This document shows, in pieces, positions 48,563 to 52,851 of a DNA stretch of 52,851 nucleotides (the stretch's first letter is position 1; every line of letters starts with the position of its first letter). The stretch is taken from contig ONKL01000016.1 of assembly GCA_900318395.1 (NCBI GenBank), forward strand, positions 1 through 52,851. The letters run 5' to 3'. Origin of the DNA: an uncultured Prevotella sp. (lineage in GTDB: Bacteria; Bacteroidota; Bacteroidia; Bacteroidales; Bacteroidaceae). The notes beneath the pieces are model-generated. The model saw nothing but the letters and a program-made list of their open reading frames with translations, had not been told where the DNA came from and did not search any database. A program made the translations under genes and the position numbers.

Positions 48563-48570
48563 CAAAATTA
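48563..48570 (-). promoter_or_regulatory. -7 box of the outer-membrane protein gene
   Basis: TAATTTTG on the minus strand (CAAAATTA on plus). The -33 is poor. Leader is about 60 nt. Confidence 0.4.
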
Positions 48571-48720
48571 CGATTGTTTTCGCACACAGCACCATTTTGC
48601 ATGCAAGAAAATTCAATTTCATAGTAAAATAATTGATAAGTATCAACGATTTGCAGATGATGTTTCGCGTCTATTTCACAATTTTTGGCCTGTGAATAGC
48701 ATTATTAATAAAAAAAGTTG

Positions 48721-48728
48721 TATTTTTG
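48721..48728 (+). promoter_or_regulatory. -7 box of the sensor pair
   Basis: TATTTTTG at 48721-48728; start codon at 48757. No good -33 element is visible. Confidence 0.4.
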
Positions 48729-48756
48729 CACCAACAAATACGTAAAACTGGCTTTC

Positions 48757-50019
48757 ATGAACCTACAATATATCCGCCACTCGTTTTCAGCCCGACTTAG
48801 TCTGTGGGTAACAGGGTTAGTGACAGCCATCTTCGTGGTTGCACTGACAGTGTTCTTCCGTTTCACGATGTCGGTTGATACAGACGAATCGCTGGAAAAG
48901 ATCATGCAGACGCTGGAGAACACAGCCCTGCAGGCGGATCACGAAATGCTGCAGACCGAACTGACGGCGAATACCACGAGATGGATGGTCGTGGAGCACA
49001 TGGCCACACCAGACTCCATTGCAGCACTGTGCCGGAACGTGATGGCTGCCAATCCCTGGATCGACAGCTGCTACGTGACCACCACCCAGGAGACTGTGCT
49101 GAAGAGCACGACACGCTGGTATGAACCTACACTCGACAATCCTGCCGACAGCGTGGGGCTGCGACGGATGAAGATGACCTACCAGCTGCCCATCTTCAAC
49201 AAAGCCGGGCACCCGACGACGACACTGAACTTCGACATCCATATCGACTGGAACGAACTCGCAAAGGACATTACCAACGAACTGCCCTATGCCAGTTGCT
49301 TCCTTCAGGGAAAGGGAGGGCGATACGTGCTCGACGAGAGCGGATACAAGGCGATGCAGATAGGTGGAGAGGCTTCCCACGTGTTCTACAGAGTCCTGAG
49401 GAATGAGAACTGGGGCATCGCCATCATCTGCCCTGACCACAAGATGCTGGGAGGCTTCTACCGTCTGCTGACTACCGCCGTCATCGGAGCCCTGGTCGCA
49501 CTGCTGCTCCTGCTCTTCGTGTGCAGGAAACTCATCGACGGCAACCTGAAATCGCTCGACCTGCTGTCGGAAACAGTCAGACACATGTCGCACAACCAGT
49601 TTGACAAGCCCATCCCCTATATGGGAAGGAAAGACGAGATCGGAGAGCTGCAACTCAGCTTTGCGAAGATGCAGAAGGCCTTGAAGAGCCACATCGACGA
49701 GATCCACCTGAAGACTGACACGCTGAAGCAGCAGAACACGGAACTGCAGTCAGCCTATGAGCGCGGACGTGAAGACGAGCGCACCAAGGCGGCATTCCTC
49801 AGTCAGACCACCGAGAAATTCATGCAGCCCGTGAACGCCATCGGCGCAGCTGCCGAGCGGCTATGCAGTCAGTATCAGGACATTTCGAAAGAAGAGACAG
49901 AGGCTTTGCTAGCCGATATCACCTCGAACACTGAGGTGGTGACTGATCTGATTGGCCAGATGCTGGTCACCTCGCAGAGCACGAATCACACCAACCATAC
50001 AAACAGCGCTGACCTATGA
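48757..50019 (+). CDS. Membrane sensor with degenerate, ATPase-less kinase module
   Basis: 420 residues. Two membrane helices (LWVTGLVTAIFVVALTVFFR and VIGALVALLLLLFVCRKLI) flank a periplasmic Cache-like domain; HAMP follows (LSETVRHMSHNQFDKPI), then a coiled coil and a HisKA-like pair of helices. The dimerisation motif reads AAFLSQTTEKFMQPVNAI: the phospho-acceptor His is E353, and the protein ends about 65 residues later with no HATPase domain. The tail is STNHTNHTNSADL. The stop overlaps the next gene's start (ATGA). It shares architecture with the downstream complete sensor, so it probably arose by duplication and may heterodimerise with it. Confidence 0.75.
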   Translation: MNLQYIRHSFSARLSLWVTGLVTAIFVVALTVFFRFTMSVDTDESLEKIMQTLENTALQADHEMLQTELTANTTRWMVVEHMATPDSIAALCRNVMAANPWIDSCYVTTTQETVLKSTTRWYEPTLDNPADSVGLRRMKMTYQLPIFNKAGHPTTTLNFDIHIDWNELAKDITNELPYASCFLQGKGGRYVLDESGYKAMQIGGEASHVFYRVLRNENWGIAIICPDHKMLGGFYRLLTTAVIGALVALLLLLFVCRKLIDGNLKSLDLLSETVRHMSHNQFDKPIPYMGRKDEIGELQLSFAKMQKALKSHIDEIHLKTDTLKQQNTELQSAYERGREDERTKAAFLSQTTEKFMQPVNAIGAAAERLCSQYQDISKEETEALLADITSNTEVVTDLIGQMLVTSQSTNHTNHTNSADL

Positions 50020-51926
50020 GAAGGATGCCACTATATATGACTAGGCGGCTCTCAGTCAAGCTGGGACTTTCGATCGTGCTGATCGTGGCGGTCATCTTCA
50101 CCATCCTCATCAACTTCCTTTTTGATGTCACGAAGAATCACATCAGGAAAGAAGCTGTGTCGAGAGCCACGCAGATTCTCGACAACACAGCCCTGCGCAT
50201 CAACGACATCATGGGCGAGGTGGAAACGACCACCAACGACATGGTCTGGTATATATCAAGCTACACGGATCCCGACTCGATCATCTCTGACACAAGGAAA
50301 ATTCTTGAGAACAACCGGCACTTCTACAGCTGCTCGATCTCCATGGAGCCCTATTTCTTCAAGAGCTACGGGAAATACTTCTCGATCTACTCCGTGCGCA
50401 GCGGCGACTCGATCATGACGGCACAGTATGGTAGCGACGAGTTCCAGTATTTCGAACTCGATTGGTATCAGAAGCCCAAGGAACTGCAGAAGGGCTGCTG
50501 GATGGATCCATTTCTCAACACCAATCCGAAGGCAAAATACAAAAAGGAGATCATCACATCGTTCTGCCGACCAATCTACGACCGCAACAAGCAGTTTATC
50601 GGCGTAGTAGCCATCGACCTGCAGCAGAAATGGCTCTCGCAGGCCGTGACGGCTGTGTCACCCTACCCCAACTCCTCGAGCATCATGATCGGCACCGACG
50701 GCAAGTATCTCGTCCATCCTGATACAGCCAAGCTGATACACCAGAGCATCTTCTCGGATCCTGACCCGAAAGCGATCAACGATGTGGTGCATCTGGGCAA
50801 AGAGATGATTGCAGGGAAGAGCGGCGTACAGCAGCTCATCGTCGACGGCCAAAACGCCTACATCTTCTACCGCCCCATCGGAAATGCCGGATGGAGCATG
50901 GGCATCGTCTGTCCTGAAAGCGATGTCTTCAACGGCTATTACCGCCTGCTCTATACCGTTTGGGCCATCATCATGATCGGACTGCTGGTCATCCTGATCT
51001 TCTGTTATCAGGCCGTGAGGCGTAGGGTTCTTCCGCTGCAATTATTGGCACAGCAGGCACACGGCATCGCCGAGGGCAGGTTTGACGACCAGTTGCCGCA
51101 GACCACGCGCAAAGATACCATCGGACAGTTGCAGAACAGCTTCGTGGAAATGCAGCAGTCGCTCAAGGCCTATGTGGACAATATCCAACTCATCAACACT
51201 GAGATGGAGAAGCGCAACCAGGAGCTGCAGAAGGCCAACGAGCAGGCGATCATCGCCAAGAAGAAAAAGACGGCCTTCCTGCAGGACATGATGCACCAGA
51301 TACGTACGCCACTGAACATCATCGGCGGCTTTGCGCAAGTGCTCAACGAGAACTACCACGAACTGCCCGCCGACGAGACCAGCAATATCATCCACATGAT
51401 GCAAGACAACACCAGGAAGTTCGTCCGCATCTCCAGAATGCTGGTAGCCGCCTCGGCCAGCGACGACGAGAAGGCCATCAAGAAGCATGAATTCTGCTGT
51501 AACAGCCTGTGCCGCGACATCGTCAACTCGATCAGACTGACCAGTCCGCACTTGGTGAAACTCAGTTTCGAGACCACCCTACCCGACACCTTCACCATCA
51601 ACTCCGACGAAGATAAGGTGAGAGCAGTCCTCACTGAATTGCTCGACAACGCCAACAAATTCACGCAGCAAGGGACCATCACGCTGACCTGCAGCCAACC
51701 AGATGCGCACACCGTGAAGATGACCGTCAGCGACACGGGTATCGGCATAGCAGAAGAAGACCGGCATCAGATCTTCACGCAATTCTCGAAGATCGACGAC
51801 TTTACCGAGGGCGTGGGACTGGGACTGCCCCTGAGCAAGCGCACGGCAAAGTTGCTCGGCGGCGACCTGATTCTCGACCCACATTATCACGATGGCTCCA
51901 GCTTCGTCTTCACACTCAGAACTTGA
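50016..51926 (+). CDS. dCache-HAMP histidine kinase
   Basis: 636 residues. Membrane helices near residues 15-37 and 310-332 enclose a double-Cache sensor (IGVVAIDLQQKWLSQAVTAV, SSIMIGTDGKYLVHPDTAKL), the usual small-ligand detector. HAMP (AQQAHGIAEGRFDDQLPQTT) and a coiled coil lead to HisKA with the intact H427 in FLQDMMHQIRTPLNIIGGF, and to HATPase with ELLDNANKF, VSDTGIGIAEEDRHQIFTQF and GVGLGLPLSKRTAKLLGG. No receiver domain and no response-regulator gene are adjacent. Translationally coupled to the degenerate sensor at 48757-50019, so the two are probably made in equal amounts. Confidence 0.88.
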   Translation: MRRMPLYMTRRLSVKLGLSIVLIVAVIFTILINFLFDVTKNHIRKEAVSRATQILDNTALRINDIMGEVETTTNDMVWYISSYTDPDSIISDTRKILENNRHFYSCSISMEPYFFKSYGKYFSIYSVRSGDSIMTAQYGSDEFQYFELDWYQKPKELQKGCWMDPFLNTNPKAKYKKEIITSFCRPIYDRNKQFIGVVAIDLQQKWLSQAVTAVSPYPNSSSIMIGTDGKYLVHPDTAKLIHQSIFSDPDPKAINDVVHLGKEMIAGKSGVQQLIVDGQNAYIFYRPIGNAGWSMGIVCPESDVFNGYYRLLYTVWAIIMIGLLVILIFCYQAVRRRVLPLQLLAQQAHGIAEGRFDDQLPQTTRKDTIGQLQNSFVEMQQSLKAYVDNIQLINTEMEKRNQELQKANEQAIIAKKKKTAFLQDMMHQIRTPLNIIGGFAQVLNENYHELPADETSNIIHMMQDNTRKFVRISRMLVAASASDDEKAIKKHEFCCNSLCRDIVNSIRLTSPHLVKLSFETTLPDTFTINSDEDKVRAVLTELLDNANKFTQQGTITLTCSQPDAHTVKMTVSDTGIGIAEEDRHQIFTQFSKIDDFTEGVGLGLPLSKRTAKLLGGDLILDPHYHDGSSFVFTLRT

Positions 51927-51942
51927 TTTTTTTGATATAGAA

Positions 51943-51981
51943 AAGCGACTGGAAATGAACCGATGTCATTTCCAGTCGCTT
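51943..51981. terminator. Long hairpin between convergent genes
   Basis: A perfect 16-bp stem (AAGCGACTGGAAATGA, 51943-51958, with its complement at 51966-51981) and 7-nt loop. Without a clear U tract on either side it may be a bidirectional terminator or a recombination scar; the amidase frame stops 8 bp from it. Confidence 0.55.
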
Positions 51982-51988
51982 GATGGAG

Positions 51989-52204
51989 TTAGTTGGCCAG
52001 GTGAGAGAGACGGGCATGAATGCCGACCTGGTCTTCACGGCGCGTCGGATAGAGCTGTCCGTCACGCTCGATGTAGTAGTGATAGCCTACACCCTGGTTA
52101 TGGAAGCGCGCGTTGTGATCCTTCCTGAGCATCTCGACCGTGTACCGCTGGTTGCAACGGCTCGCAGAACAATGTACAACAATCAGTGTGATGATCCTAC
52201 TCAT
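51989..52204 (-). pseudogene. N-acetylmuramoyl-L-alanine amidase, truncated
   Basis: 71 residues: MSRIITLIVVHCSASRCNQR, then RKDHNARFHNQGVGYHYYIE and EDQVGIHARLSHLAN. This is the first half of a phage-type amidase_2 domain: the zinc-binding HCSA and GYHY are present, but the later SIGICYVGG region and the C-terminal His/Cys zinc ligands are missing. The frame diverges right after GIHAR and stops next to the 51943-51981 hairpin. Intact relatives are about 130-150 residues. It follows a smalltalk gene and an HU gene, the usual order. Confidence 0.75.
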
Positions 52205-52219
52205 ACTTTATCGTTTTTT

Positions 52220-52333
52220 CTAGAACATGTTTGCGCCGCAGCTCTGTACGGCGAGCGTGCCTGCAATAGTGGTGAAAACGGTTCCTAGAAACTTCAGTAT
52301 CTTCCACGTTTTTGTCCAATTGATTCTTACCAT
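52220..52333 (-). CDS. Smalltalk-type small membrane peptide, second copy
   Basis: 37 residues: MVRINWTKTWKILKFLGTVF, then TTIAGTLAVQSCGANMF. A basic/aromatic start (WTKTWKILKF), one hydrophobic helix and a C-terminal SCG, matching the smalltalk family. It is 15 bases upstream of the amidase remnant and 154 bases downstream of the HU gene. Unlike the copy at 6274-6372 it lacks a Shine-Dalgarno sequence. Function is unknown. Confidence 0.72.
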   Translation of the reverse strand: MVRINWTKTWKILKFLGTVFTTIAGTLAVQSCGANMF

Positions 52334-52338
52334 AATTT

Positions 52339-52481
52339 AAGCATTAAAGATTAAACATTAAACATGAGGGGGACGGGTGCGCAGGCTGCCTTCAAGGCCG
52401 TGATTTGGCAATGTCATGACGTCGTAGTCATCTGTTTGGCCCTGGCATCACCCCGGACGTCACCCGCACCCGCCCCTCCCC
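52339..52481 (-). other. HU-smalltalk spacer with heptad array and GC-rich hairpin arms
   Basis: 52339-52366 is a heptad array (GCATTAA, AGATTAA, ACATTAA, ACATGAG). GGGGGACGGGTGC (52368-52380) is complementary to CGCACCC...CCCC at about 52466-52481, so the spacer can fold into a long GC-rich hairpin, parallel to the one at 6211-6239. A plus-strand ORF through it is a shadow. Confidence 0.5.
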
Positions 52482-52487
52482 TAATGG

Positions 52488-52851
52488 TTAAGGATTCACA
52501 GGTCCGTCACCGGCATCATCGTTCACCGGACCGTCGCCCTGGTTGTCGTTGCCACCAGTGGTGCTGCCACCGTCAGTGCCTCCCTGATCCTCGCCATCAG
52601 CAGGCTTCTTCGCCTTCGACTCGATGAGATCCTTCACGTTCACGAGGGTTGCCTTCTTCTTCAGGGTCTTCGACGACAGGTCGTTCACGTCCTGACGGTT
52701 CGGAGCGAAACGCAGGAAGAGACCGTTGATGCAGACGCCGATGTTGTAGTCTTCCTCATTGTCGACACCGGTACCCTTCACTGAGAGGTAGAAGGTTCCG
52801 AGGTCGCCGAACTGCACCTTCTTGCCTTCGAGCAACTGTTCGAGCAGACAG
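52488..52851 (-). CDS. HU-family DNA-binding protein (partial, runs off the window)
   Basis: About 121 residues visible; the N-terminus lies beyond the window. LLEGKKVQFGDLGTFYLSVK matches the HU/IHF beta-arm region of the Bacteroidales long form, followed by NIGVCINGLFLRFAPNRQDV. The acidic tail GGNDNQGDGPVNDDAGDGPV is close to the tail of the HU at 5670-6185, so the two are paralogues with similar low-complexity ends. It heads the HU-smalltalk-amidase cassette. Confidence 0.85.
   Translation of the reverse strand, partial: CLLEQLLEGKKVQFGDLGTFYLSVKGTGVDNEEDYNIGVCINGLFLRFAPNRQDVNDLSSKTLKKKATLVNVKDLIESKAKKPADGEDQGGTDGGSTTGGNDNQGDGPVNDDAGDGPVNP

Noticed and set aside
51943-51981. Attachment site of a prophage next to the amidase
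   Set aside because: A perfect hairpin of this size is better explained as a terminator; no second copy or integrase was seen in the window.
1-52851. tRNA or rRNA genes
   Set aside because: No cloverleaf with a GTTCGA-type T loop or ribosomal RNA signature was noticed on either strand, but this was by eye only.

Overview
The window reads as a chromosomal stretch of a gut or rumen Bacteroidales bacterium, most likely Prevotella or a close relative. The evidence is the TTTG-N19/20-TAnnTTTG promoters, the scarcity of Shine-Dalgarno sites outside one module, the polysaccharide-degrading enzymes (GH97, GH28, GH43, GH3, GH31, CE1), a three-Y-type sensor, and HU/'smalltalk'/amidase cassettes. All family calls come from reading motifs; no database was searched.

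Layout. (1) 0.1-2.1 kb: a decayed REP-associated (Y1) transposase, a lipoprotein version of family II (DHH) pyrophosphatase, and a REP-like palindrome. (2) 2.3-6.4 kb: a phage-like module holding a chimeric M15 peptidase, a T7 gp4-type primase-helicase, a zinc-ribbon protein, an HU-like protein and a smalltalk peptide. Its genes have strong Shine-Dalgarno sites, and it is bracketed by inverted copies of one ~95-bp palindromic repeat. (3) 6.4-9.0 kb: two YafQ/DinJ-type toxin-antitoxin loci (one toxin cut off by the repeat) and a STAND-like ATPase. (4) 9.2-12.2 kb, minus strand: nucleotidyltransferase, HprK-like kinase, S24/S26-type peptidase, PqqD-like protein and an ABC exporter collapsed by an internal deletion. 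This resembles a RiPP maturation/export cluster that has lost its exporter. (5) 12.4-20.0 kb, plus strand: fucose permease, aldo/keto reductase, lactonase-type amidohydrolase, zinc alcohol dehydrogenase, GH97 and GH28. (6) 20.0-34.9 kb, minus strand: one long run of STAS protein, VgrG-like spike, a beta-helical repeat protein, a coiled-coil protein, response regulator-PP2C, membrane WD40-like protein, three-Y sensor with Asp in place of the phospho-acceptor His, and a TonB-dependent receptor. (7) 35.2-47.7 kb, plus strand: CE1-GH43 fusion, GH3, tandem esterase, GH31, Gfo/Idh/MocA oxidoreductase and an unrecognised secreted protein; probably xylan or xyloglucan side-chain degradation. (8) 47.9-51.9 kb: an outer-membrane barrel protein and a tandem pair of membrane sensors, only the second with a complete kinase. 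(9) 52.0-52.85 kb, minus strand: a second HU-smalltalk-amidase cassette, with the amidase truncated.

Two cross-cutting signals stand out. First, degenerate heptanucleotide tandem arrays (types ACTTTTC, ACTCTTA, CATTCCA, GATTAAA) recur at more than ten places. They form signal-peptide cores in three neighbouring genes, C-terminal tails and stop codons in others, and a domain linker in the CE1-GH43 enzyme. Second, palindromic elements lie at gene breaks and, once, inside a reading frame: a 69-bp palindrome encodes 23 residues of the HprK-like kinase.

The best candidate for an undescribed system is the minus-strand operon at 20.0-34.9 kb. It couples an orphan VgrG-like spike to partner-switching style regulators and a TonB receptor, with no sheath, tube or ATPase genes in the window.
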